DNA from: Petrocella atlantisensis
GTDB lineage: Bacteria > Bacillota > Clostridia > Lachnospirales > Vallitaleaceae
Assembly: GCF_900538275.1 (NCBI RefSeq)
Contig: NZ_LR130778.1
Location: forward strand, 1,178,001-1,242,000
Reading direction: 5' to 3'
DNA length: 64,000 nt
Made by a program: the position numbers and the translations under genes. This document shows, piece by piece, positions 54,462 to 62,375 of the stretch (position 1 is the stretch's first letter; every line of letters starts with the position of its first letter). Under the pieces are notes generated by a model. The model did no database searches. It saw only the letters and a list, made by a program, of their open reading frames with translations, and was not told the DNA's origin.

Positions 54462-55038
54462 TTCGACTCAATGATTCTGGTGTTAGACCTAGGTAACTGG
54501 CCAGTTGATAGCCAGGAACCCTGGTGAACAATTCAGGCCTTTTGCCCATCATGTGTTTAACTCTTTCTTCCGGAGTCATTCGTATGAAAGAGGCAAAAGT
54601 GTCCTGTAACTCACCCATGCCAGCCTGCATCAATTTCAAAACGATGTTTTCAAATTCAGGATACTTCTTAAGCTCACTGTCCTGCTCATCTAACTCACCA
54701 ACAATCATGATAGAATCTTCCAGACATACGACAGAATAAGGTGATTCGATATTTTCACCTTCAGTAAATATGGTAATACTTTGGTTTTCTGTAAAAAAAT
54801 CTGATGTCACCTCTTTGCCCTCAAGATCCACTGAAAATTTTCTTGCACACCCTTCTAGAATGAAGAAGCACTGTTTGGGAACATCCCCTTGTTCAATTAA
54901 AACGGTACCTTTTCTAAACAACTGCACAGGAATATGGTCCACCATCTCACGAAGGACCTTCACATCCAGTTCACTGTAGCTTTTTATAACATTAACAAGT
55001 TTGTCCAATATAGCGCTGCTAATTCTTTCTTCTTTCAT
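54418..55038 (-). CDS. Crp/Fnr-family transcriptional regulator
   Basis: 206 residues. Cyclic-nucleotide-binding beta-roll (about 30-135: VQLFRKGTVLIEQGDVPKQCFFILEGCARKFSV) and a C-terminal winged HTH-type region (YQLASYLGLTPESLSRIKRRLGQ). There is no N-terminal Cys cluster, so it is not an oxygen-sensing FNR. Convergent with the DUF4386 gene it probably controls. SD GGAGG. Confidence 0.9.
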   Translation of the reverse strand: MKEERISSAILDKLVNVIKSYSELDVKVLREMVDHIPVQLFRKGTVLIEQGDVPKQCFFILEGCARKFSVDLEGKEVTSDFFTENQSITIFTEGENIESPYSVVCLEDSIMIVGELDEQDSELKKYPEFENIVLKLMQAGMGELQDTFASFIRMTPEERVKHMMGKRPELFTRVPGYQLASYLGLTPESLSRIKRRLGQGHLKVVD

Positions 55039-55055
55039 CTGGCTATGCCTCCAAT

Positions 55056-55922
55056 CTAGACCAACCGACCAGAAGGATGGTTCGAGACCACTGGTTCTAA
55101 TTCAATATCCAACAGAGTTGGCGCATGGTCTTGCCTATCGCCAGAGTCCAGTATCTCGGATTTAATAATTCTATCCGCTAACCGATTACTAACGAGCCAA
55201 TAATCAATCCTCCAACCGGCATTATTGATTTTGCTTGTTTTTACCCGTTGTGCCCACCAAGTGTATACACCCGTTACATCACCATGAACATATCTAAAAG
55301 TATCTGTAAACCCCTTACTCAGTAGATTTGTAAAGCCTTCACGTTCTTCATCCGTAAAACCGGCTGACATATGATTGCTCTGAGGATTGGCTAGGTCAAT
55401 CTCATTATGGGCAACATTATAGTCCCCTGTTGCCAGAACCGGTTTTATTTTATCAAGCTTTTGAAGGTACTTGGCATATTTAACATCCCAGACTTGTCTT
55501 TCTTTCAATCTTCTCAGCCCATCGCCTGCATTAGGGGTATAGACTTGAGTAAGATAAAACTCTCCAAAATCCAAGGTCATAATTCTTCCTTCAAAATCCA
55601 TGGTATCTGGTGCCTCAATCTCAGGAAAATCAACTTCTGGGGTGTATTTGTCCTTATATAAAAACATTGTCCCTGCATAACCTTTTCTAGCTGGTTCCTT
55701 AGAACTTCGCCATTTATAAGTATATCCTTCAAACATAATTTCCAAACATTCAATATGCTTCTTGCTTGGCCCTTTTTCAGGTAATTTCGTTTCTTGCAAA
55801 GCAATAACATCCGGATTCTTCTCTAATATTGTAGCAATCACTTTTCTTGTAAGGACTGCCCTATTAGACTCGCTCGTTAAAGCGGCATTTAATGAATCAA
55901 TATTCCATGAAATAAATCTCAT
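55056..55922 (-). CDS. xth: Exodeoxyribonuclease III (AP endonuclease)
   Basis: 288 residues. EEP fold with the catalytic series ISWNIDSLNA, VIALQETKL, the YTPNAGDGLRRL loop, ATGDYNVAHNEIDLANP, WRIDYWLVS and the terminal DSGDRQDHAPTLLDIEL (general-base His). It cleaves at abasic sites and trims 3' ends in base excision repair. The spacing in the N-terminal part is slightly longer than in E. coli ExoIII. SD AAAGGAG. Confidence 0.92.
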   Translation of the reverse strand: MRFISWNIDSLNAALTSESNRAVLTRKVIATILEKNPDVIALQETKLPEKGPSKKHIECLEIMFEGYTYKWRSSKEPARKGYAGTMFLYKDKYTPEVDFPEIEAPDTMDFEGRIMTLDFGEFYLTQVYTPNAGDGLRRLKERQVWDVKYAKYLQKLDKIKPVLATGDYNVAHNEIDLANPQSNHMSAGFTDEEREGFTNLLSKGFTDTFRYVHGDVTGVYTWWAQRVKTSKINNAGWRIDYWLVSNRLADRIIKSEILDSGDRQDHAPTLLDIELEPVVSNHPSGRLV

Positions 55923-55946
55923 AATTACTCCTTTTTTTGCTGTTAT

Positions 55947-56819
55947 CTAGACCTCAACAACCTTCTTAAAATTATTTAGGATTGACTGCCATCCTTCTTT
56001 TTGAAGGTCTATAGTATTTATATCTTCTGCGTCAAATGTTTCAATTACTTTGGTCTGTGCCTCTCCGACCTTTTGGAATAATACTTTCATCATTCGGCCA
56101 TCATCTAGTTGATTTATTATATATGAATCTTCCACTAAGTCAGTATAGGTTCCTGAAAAACCAAATGACATACTTCCATCTTTTGCTGCCATGGTATAAA
56201 CGAAACGTCCACCCTTAAAAAGATGATTCACTGCTTCTGGACAATGCCAATCCTCAGAAGCAAAATTCCACTTTATAATATGTTCAGGCGATGTCCAATA
56301 CTCCCAAACTTGATGAAGCGGTGCCTCTATAAGTGCCTCAAAAGTTATCTCTGTAAATGCGCCTGAGTTCTTCTCACAAACTTCTTTAAGTTTCACAAGT
56401 CCTAAGTCCCAAACATCACTCATATCTGTGAATTCCTCGTCATCTACATCTACCTCTATCGTAAACCGCGTATGATCATCATTTATTTTTTCAAGATAAT
56501 AATTTTCAAAGGAAGGTGTCCACTTCCTTGCCTCTTCGCTGGTATAATCAACACTATCATCCTTCACAAGACCTAAATGCTTAATAGATATGTATTTTAG
56601 GTGGTCACTTTCTGCAATTTCTGAATACAGACCCATTGTATGTCCCTGCTCATCCGCCATCAAAAATTTAATATGATCACCCTTTTGCCATCCACCTTCA
56701 AAATAGGACCCTTCTTGAAAGACACTTGTCCAGAGTTGATACTTTGATGGATTAATAATTGCACCCCATATGACCTCTGGGGAAGTTTTTATATCTACTG
56801 ATTTCTTAATTTTCTTCAT
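55947..56819 (-). CDS. Tandem SRPBCC (AHSA1-like) domain protein
   Basis: 290 residues made of two START/AHSA1-like halves. Half 1 (about 3-130) begins VDIKTSPEVIWGAIINPSKYQLWTSVFQEGSYFEGGW; half 2 (about 148-288) begins FEALIEAPLHQVWEYWTSPEHIIKWNFASEDW and ends with the family motif TFDAEDINTIDLQKEGWQSILNNFKKVV. Ligand binding is expected; the ligand is unknown. SD AAGGAGG. Confidence 0.88.
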   Translation of the reverse strand: MKKIKKSVDIKTSPEVIWGAIINPSKYQLWTSVFQEGSYFEGGWQKGDHIKFLMADEQGHTMGLYSEIAESDHLKYISIKHLGLVKDDSVDYTSEEARKWTPSFENYYLEKINDDHTRFTIEVDVDDEEFTDMSDVWDLGLVKLKEVCEKNSGAFTEITFEALIEAPLHQVWEYWTSPEHIIKWNFASEDWHCPEAVNHLFKGGRFVYTMAAKDGSMSFGFSGTYTDLVEDSYIINQLDDGRMMKVLFQKVGEAQTKVIETFDAEDINTIDLQKEGWQSILNNFKKVVEV

Positions 56820-57024
56820 ATGGACCTCCTTGATTTCTCTTTACAATTTATCACGTTGCGTTGATTTATAATACTATTATCTTCCTACTGATAATCAATG
56901 TCAATTGCAACATAAAATAAATATATCATTCTACAATAAAAGTGTGCCTAGCCAACAACTCAGGTTACTTTTCAAGCGACTGTCCTGTTCATCCAACTCA
57001 CCAATTAGGCTTATGAGAAATTAC

Positions 57025-57693
57025 CTATTGCTTATGCTTTTTTGAATCAATCTGTTCGTTCATAGTAAAATAAAACATAACAAGGCCTGCGCTAAGTAGC
57101 ACGCCACCTAAAATATCCGTAAACCAGTGCACACCCGATAACAATCGCCCTATAACCATAAGGCCTGTGAAAATTCCACAAATAGTATTCACTATATTTC
57201 TTGCTTTGTTGTTTATGATTAAACGACTAAATTGCATCATAGCGGTTGGCATAATACACATGACAAGCATGGTGGTCGAGGATGGATAGGAAGCCTCTAA
57301 GAAGCCGTCAATCAAAATGGGACGGTAATTTACAATAAAGAACTCAAAAAATAAATAGGCTGTGAAAACGATACTATAAAAACCACCCAGTAATAAAATA
57401 CTACGATCTACCTTGAATAAACTTCTTCTTTTAATCCACTGACATAGTCCAAGTATAGCAAAACCCAAAGCAATGAATACTGCTAAAATACTTGCCCAAT
57501 CCGTAATATTGTAAAGTGTCCTATTAATACCAAACAAATTATGCATCCATCCATTTAGCGTTGCAAATCCTACAAATGATTCTTCAGGTCCAATTGGTTT
57601 GACATCAATAAATGTAATCATAAGCGAAAATAGTACAAAAGCTATTAAGTAACTTGTTGAAATAATAAAATTTTTAGTGTTCTTAGTTTTCAT
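57025..57693 (-). CDS. PAP2-family membrane phosphatase
   Basis: 222 residues from ATG 57693. Six hydrophobic helices. Type 2 phosphatidic acid phosphatase motifs: SYPSSTTMLVMC for PSGH and GRLLSGVHWFTDILGG for SRxxxxxHxxxD; the first KxxxxxxRP motif is represented by VNYRPILIDG. The Thr replacing Gly-His in motif 2 is unusual and could reduce activity. The leader has a 13-bp hairpin covering the SD. Confidence 0.82.
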   Translation of the reverse strand: MKTKNTKNFIISTSYLIAFVLFSLMITFIDVKPIGPEESFVGFATLNGWMHNLFGINRTLYNITDWASILAVFIALGFAILGLCQWIKRRSLFKVDRSILLLGGFYSIVFTAYLFFEFFIVNYRPILIDGFLEASYPSSTTMLVMCIMPTAMMQFSRLIINNKARNIVNTICGIFTGLMVIGRLLSGVHWFTDILGGVLLSAGLVMFYFTMNEQIDSKKHKQ

Positions 57694-57703
57694 AAAGAAA
57701 TTC

Positions 57704-57750
57704 CTCCGAGTAATGTATTGGCAATGTGCCTGCTTACACATTACTCGGAG
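57704..57750 (-). promoter_or_regulatory. Leader hairpin overlapping the PAP2 ribosome binding site
   Basis: Perfect 13-bp inverted repeat CTCCGAGTAATGT (57704-57716)/ACATTACTCGGAG (57738-57750) with a 21-base loop. In the minus-strand transcript its 3' arm ends in CGGAG of the CGGAGGAA Shine-Dalgarno, nine bases before the ATG. Confidence 0.75.
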
Positions 57751-57800
57751 AACTTCAAAAAAGGCAGAATTGTGCTGTCACATGAGCGATACGATTCGTA

Positions 57801-58406
57801 TCACTGCCCTTTAAAAAGCAAGGAAGCCTTTATAAGCAGTAGAATAAAGGACAAAGTAGCAATATAAGGTTGAAGGGTAGCCATAAAAATCATTACACTT
57901 AAAATACTTAATAACACCGATATTTTACTTTTGTTTTTTATCCAAATGCCATTATCCCAGTTTTGTAGTGTCAATAGCAAAGTTCCAAAGACAGTGATTC
58001 CTAAAATAATTGTATAATAAATCACCTCTATATAAATTGGTATATATTCGATTGCAATTAATGACACTTGTCTTATAAAATCCCCTTCTGGTTGCCCAAA
58101 CAAAGGAATGAAAATCAATAATAAAAATGATAAATCTAATAGCCCAAAAACTAAATCTCTAACTTGCTGAATTTTTATTGCACTATCTTTTTGAGCAAGA
58201 GAAAGCAATTCTTTTGATGATAGCAATTCATCAATTGTAACATCAAAAAATTCCGCAATTGCTTTTAGAGAATCAATATTTGGATAACCTCTTCCAGATT
58301 CCCATTTTGAGATTGCTGTTCTTGAGACAAATAATTTCTCAGCAAGCTCCTCTTGGGTCAATTCCTTTTGTTTTCTAAGTTCCTGTAATTTTTCATTAAG
58401 CTCCAA
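57801..58406 (-). CDS. XRE-family regulator with C-terminal membrane domain
   Basis: 201 residues from TTG 58406 (AAGGTAGG upstream). Cro/C1 HTH (KLQELRKQKELTQEELAEKLFVSRTAISKWESGRGYPNIDSLKAIAEFFDVTIDELLSS) followed by four membrane helices (about 85-200). This layout is common in Firmicutes and suggests a membrane-tethered regulator. The last codons form one arm of a terminator (AAAGGGCAG/CTGCCTTTT, 57763-57809) that would separate it from the PAP2 gene. Confidence 0.87.
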   Translation of the reverse strand: MELNEKLQELRKQKELTQEELAEKLFVSRTAISKWESGRGYPNIDSLKAIAEFFDVTIDELLSSKELLSLAQKDSAIKIQQVRDLVFGLLDLSFLLLIFIPLFGQPEGDFIRQVSLIAIEYIPIYIEVIYYTIILGITVFGTLLLTLQNWDNGIWIKNKSKISVLLSILSVMIFMATLQPYIATLSFILLLIKASLLFKGQ

Positions 58407-58721
58407 ATATTTTACCTACCTTCACAAGGACTATATCCTTTGTTCATTTACACATTAGGCAATTTTATTTATTAATCAATGTGCCTAATTAGTATTTTAA
58501 TTTTACCACAGTGGTTAAAACTTAACCACCTAACCACGTTTACTTTTATATTTCCTTCCAACTCAGTTTTGATCTTGATGAATGCCTTGTCTAAAAAACT
58601 AACTACCCTAGCATTAATCAATAGACAATATCAAGACCAGTGGTAAAGAAAACCACCGATTTCAAGAAAAAAATCGGTGGCTATTGCTTTAAAAATATGC
58701 AAGTCCGCTTTTAATAGATGA
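58407..58721. other. Intergenic region with operator-like palindromes and a terminator
   Basis: 315 bases without a gene. It holds ATTAGGCA/TGCCTAAT (58454-58461 and 58482-58489), the perfect palindrome GTGGTTAA-AAC-TTAACCAC (58511-58529), candidate operators of the XRE gene, and the SLH terminator (58653-58680). Confidence 0.5.
58653..58680 (-). terminator. Terminator of the SLH gene
   Basis: Perfect 10-bp stem CCACCGATTT/AAATCGGTGG, followed on the minus strand by TTTTCTTT, 42 bases after the stop codon. Confidence 0.75.
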
Positions 58722-59648
58722 TTACTTATTGATTAACTTCGATTCCACCAAGAGATTTTTAACCGCCTGTGTTGCTTCTGCATAAGTCAGGTTTGATTTT
58801 GGTGAAATAATTGTTGTATTGGTACCGTTGAAAACATGAGCCGCTAATACTTCTTTTACATTTGATTCTGCCCAAGTGCTTACCTCACCAAAGTCCTTAT
58901 AACTCTGGTATCGATTCGAATCACTTCCAACAAGTTTAGTCACCTTCATTGCTCTTTGATACATCGTCATCGCTTCTTCACGGGTAATCCGTGCATCTGG
59001 TCTGAACGTTCCATCTGGGTATCCTTCTACAATTTTGTATTCATTCGCAATCAGAATAGCCAACGTTCTATTCCCATTGGTACTGATATCACTAAACTTG
59101 TTTTCATGGGCTGAACCTTCTCTATAGAGTCCCAGGGCTCTGACTATATACTCTGCAAAATCTGCTCTTGTGATTGCTTTATCTGGAGTAAATGCTTCAG
59201 GATCAAAGATGACCAATCTTGATGCCATGTCATTGACAGCATCCTTAGACCAATGGTCCTCAACGGATTTCACAGTGACAGGATTCCAGATGACCGAGTA
59301 TTCGGAGTTTGTCAAAGAGTTTATTCTTGCAAACCACTTTCCCTCTTTTTGGAATACTTCTGTCGGTACATGGCTGTAAGTTCCCTCCGAGTTGAATACG
59401 ATGCCTGTTGTGATTTTACTTGAATCTACACTTTTTGGCATTTCCATAACCCTTTCCACATAGTTGCTGAACTTGCTGATTTCTATTTCTTCTCTTATAA
59501 CTTTTATTTTTGTGTTTTTGGCTGCCACTTCAAAGGATACCGGACTGAATAGAGACTCGGCACCATTTTCTTTTATCAGTTCATTATACTTTTCTACTAT
59601 CATTTCATCCATTTTCGTGATTTTCACATCAACCTTGATATCTTCCAA
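58722..59648 (-). pseudogene. SLH-domain C-terminal part of a frameshifted surface protein
   Basis: 308 codons. Residues 1-125 continue a surface-protein module; residues about 130-308 are three SLH repeats (DHWSKDAVNDMASRLVIFDPEAFTPDKAITRADFAEYIVRALGL, ...YPDGTFRPDARITREEAMTMYQRAM, ...WAESNVKEVLAAHVFNG), which bind secondary cell-wall polymer. Taken alone it lacks a signal peptide and starts at a TTG without an SD. Adding one G at the GGG run at 59663-59665 joins it in frame with the upstream ORF as N-L-G-V-A-E-S-D-L-E-D-I-K. Confidence 0.82.
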
Positions 59649-61870
59649 ATCACTTTCCGCAACCCTAGGTTTTCAGCAATCTTGCTAATGGCGAATTCTT
59701 CTGCTGGAATAATATACTCTACGGTGTCTCGCTTGATAGATATATTAAAAATGCTTTCTTCAAGTTTTTTTATCGTATTACCCATCAATTCGACTTTAGC
59801 GACCTCAGACTTCGTATCTACTATGGGAATTTGAATGACATTTCCATTAGGCGTTATGTTGTTCTTAATAGCTTCATCGATCTTGCTTTCAACCATACTA
59901 TTAACAACTTCTATGACTACAGTTGACTTTCCATCCTCTGTTGTATTTGTTTGTTTTCCGACATCCTCCTCTTTACCGTTTACAATAACGATGACTGTGT
60001 CTTGGCTTGGCTGCGTTCTTTTAGTTGAACCGCCTCCGCCTGAGCCACTGAATCCTGTTGCCGTTACTGTCATTGTCAGTGTTGCTGTTGTATCTTCCGC
60101 CGCTCCCTTTGACAAGTCTACGGTAAAGGTATAGGTTCCGTTTATTCCATCTGGTGTGCCTGCATCTCCTGCTATTGCAGGCGTGTAGAGTACCTTCGTT
60201 ACTGATGTTAACACGCCATCTAGAGCTAGGGTAGCAATCTTATCTTCTATAGCTGTTTTTACTACAGCCTCATCTGTTGCCTCTGCCTGAGTTATTGTAT
60301 AGGGTGCACCCTCTACCAGTCCCTTGACTGTTGCTACTAATTCTTCATCATATGTTGTTGCCGTTATGGTCATTGTCAATACTGCTGTTGTCGCTGTTGC
60401 AGATCCTTTTGTCAAATCTACAGTGAAGGTATAGGTTCCGTCTGTTCCGTCTGGCGTTCCTGAATCTCCTACTATTGCAGGCGTGTAGAGTACCTTTGTT
60501 ACCGATGTTGACACACCATCAAGAGCTAAGGTAACAATCTTATCTTCTATGGCTGTTTTTACTGCCGCCTCATCTATTGCCTCTGCCTGTGTCATTGTAT
60601 AAATTGCAGCCTCTATGAGTTCTACAGAAGTTGAATCGGGAGTCGCTACTAAATTACTAAATACCTTAAGCTTTTCCTCTTGAATAATAAAATCTGTAAA
60701 GTCAGAAATTAGACCATATGAGTGACTTTGTAAGATATCATTCGCCTTGACTTGATAAGTGTTATTGGGTAGAACCGTGCGAGCTATGGATCTATAATCC
60801 ACAGTTGGGATAAAGCTATATGTTATACCATCTGATCTAATCTGAACACTTGTATTTGCTGTTTGAGCATTTACAAAACTCGCCATCATTATATTTGCAG
60901 TACTTGCATCTTCAAGTGTACCATTCACCGTCTTAATTGCAGCGCTTGACTCTTGAGAAACAGCTATGACCGTTGCTTCCTCAAAAATGGTAATGAAGCC
61001 AGAAGATTCACCGAAACCAGCTCCTATGCCGCCTCCATATTCTCCCGCTGTTGCAAAGACATCACCACCCAAAATTGCAATATTACCACCAGCTCCAAAA
61101 GAACCGCCGCCGATGCCAGATCCAGAGCGTCCTCCTGTTGCAGTGACCGTGCCTCCTGAAATTATAACATCACCGCCAGATCTATTTGTACCGCCACCGA
61201 TGCCTGCCCCATTATTCCCCCCTGTTGCAGTGACTGTGCCTCCTGAAATTGTTATATCGCCACCAGCTCCGTAATACCCGCCACCGATGCCTGCCCCAGA
61301 TAATCCTCCCGCTGCATTGACTGTTCCTCCTTCTATAGTAATAATACCTCCTGCTCCATTATTACCACCGCCGATGCCTGCCCCGTAATTTCCCCCTGTT
61401 GCAGTAAGAGAACCAGTCCCCTTAATCGTAACAGATTGTCCTATACCTACACCCATTCCTGCAAAGTTGCTATTGCTTTTCAATATATTACTTCCTTCTA
61501 GTGTAAGTGTGACATTTGCAGCATTTATCAATTCAAAGGCAGAAATAAATCCAGAGCTATGCTGGATATCCACAGTATCAATAGTAATATTTGCCAAAAC
61601 TCCATCTACCACAACTTTATTCCCAGTAGTGGTGCCTATTATTGTGATTTCCTGTATCTTTGGAATATTATCTAATTCCAGAGCAATACCATAAGCAACC
61701 TTTATGGTATCTGCATCCGTACCCGCTGATACTGCAATACCGCCTTCAGATATATCAAAAATAAAATTGCTCGGATCACTTGCCGCATATACTGGTAAAC
61801 CTTCCTGTATAAGACTGGTCAACATCAGTGTTAACACCAGTACTAAACTCAAAAACCGTTTCTTTCTCAT
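59624..61870 (-). pseudogene. Signal-peptide and repeat part of the frameshifted SLH surface protein
   Basis: 748 codons. Signal peptide (KKRFLSLVLVLTLMLTSLIQEGLPVYA). About residues 150-290 contain five glycine-rich repeats of about 27-28 residues (pattern GAGIGGG..GAGG.I.I.GGTV.A.GG), a beta-helix-like surface region. Two ~100-residue tandem repeats follow (ITQAEA.DEA.VKTAIEDKI.TLALDGV), then a GSGGGGS linker and a C-terminal module broken off at KISRLM by the frameshift at 59663-59665. Intact, the product would be a cell-wall-anchored protein of about 1050 residues. The lesion could be real phase-variation-like decay or a sequencing error. Confidence 0.82.
60058..60603. repeat. Tandem 300-bp coding repeat in the surface protein
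   Basis: Segment 60058-60303 recurs at 60358-60603 with a period of exactly 300 bases and high identity, encoding the two ~100-residue repeats. Confidence 0.85.
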
Positions 61871-61908
61871 AAATTAAATCTCCTCTCTTTTTCTCATATT
61901 GTTCTTTA

Positions 61909-62103
61909 CTAAATCTCTTGTTCCCAATTCAATTTTGTAGATGATATTCTTTGTGGCAAACTACCTCTAAAGAAAGCTTCAGCTCTCTGTTTATCCTTTT
62001 TTCTATCATAAATAACAAACCCTAAATAAACCCTAAATAGAAAATGCCCTTCAGGAGTTTTTTCTCCTGCGGGCAATTGGCGTAACACTTCATATTTCAG
62101 CAT
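61909..62103 (-). CDS. Small ORF of doubtful reality
   Basis: 64 codons (LKYEVLRQLPAGEKTPEGHFLFRVYLGFVIYDRKKDKQRAEAFFRGS). No SD before the ATG, no recognised family, no hydrophobic segment. It may be a remnant or chance frame between the surface protein gene and the transporter fusion. Kept only because nothing else explains this stretch. Confidence 0.2.
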   Translation of the reverse strand: MLKYEVLRQLPAGEKTPEGHFLFRVYLGFVIYDRKKDKQRAEAFFRGSLPQRISSTKLNWEQEI

Positions 62104-62157
62104 TCTATCGTTATTCAGGTTAACATTACAAATTTATTTCTTTCTTCTCAGACAGGA

Positions 62158-62184
62158 GGGACAGGGACGGTTCTCTTTGTCCCC
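62158..62184. repeat. Palindromic intergenic element of the GGGACAGGGACGG type
   Basis: GGGACA (62158-62163), GGGACGG, then TTCTCTT and TGTCCC (62179-62184), giving two alternative stems. From memory, similar elements occur in many copies between genes in several Clostridia genomes. Only one copy is in this window. Confidence 0.45.
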
Positions 62185-62375
62185 TTATAGATAAATTATA
62201 CTCTTTTTTATTATCTACATCAGTTGCCTTACTCGATGCATTCTGATTGGTTTTTTGTTAGACCTCTACCGTCATCTCTCATTCTTATAGTATTTCCTTC
62301 ATCTAGGCATATGTCAAAACGCAGTAAAAGAAGTCAATTTCCAAATAGGAAACGCACTTCTTCCAGTCTTGCATT

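Noticed and set aside
61909-62103. Small ORF as a REP-associated transposase fragment
   Set aside because: No HUH or other transposase motif is visible; listed only as a doubtful ORF.
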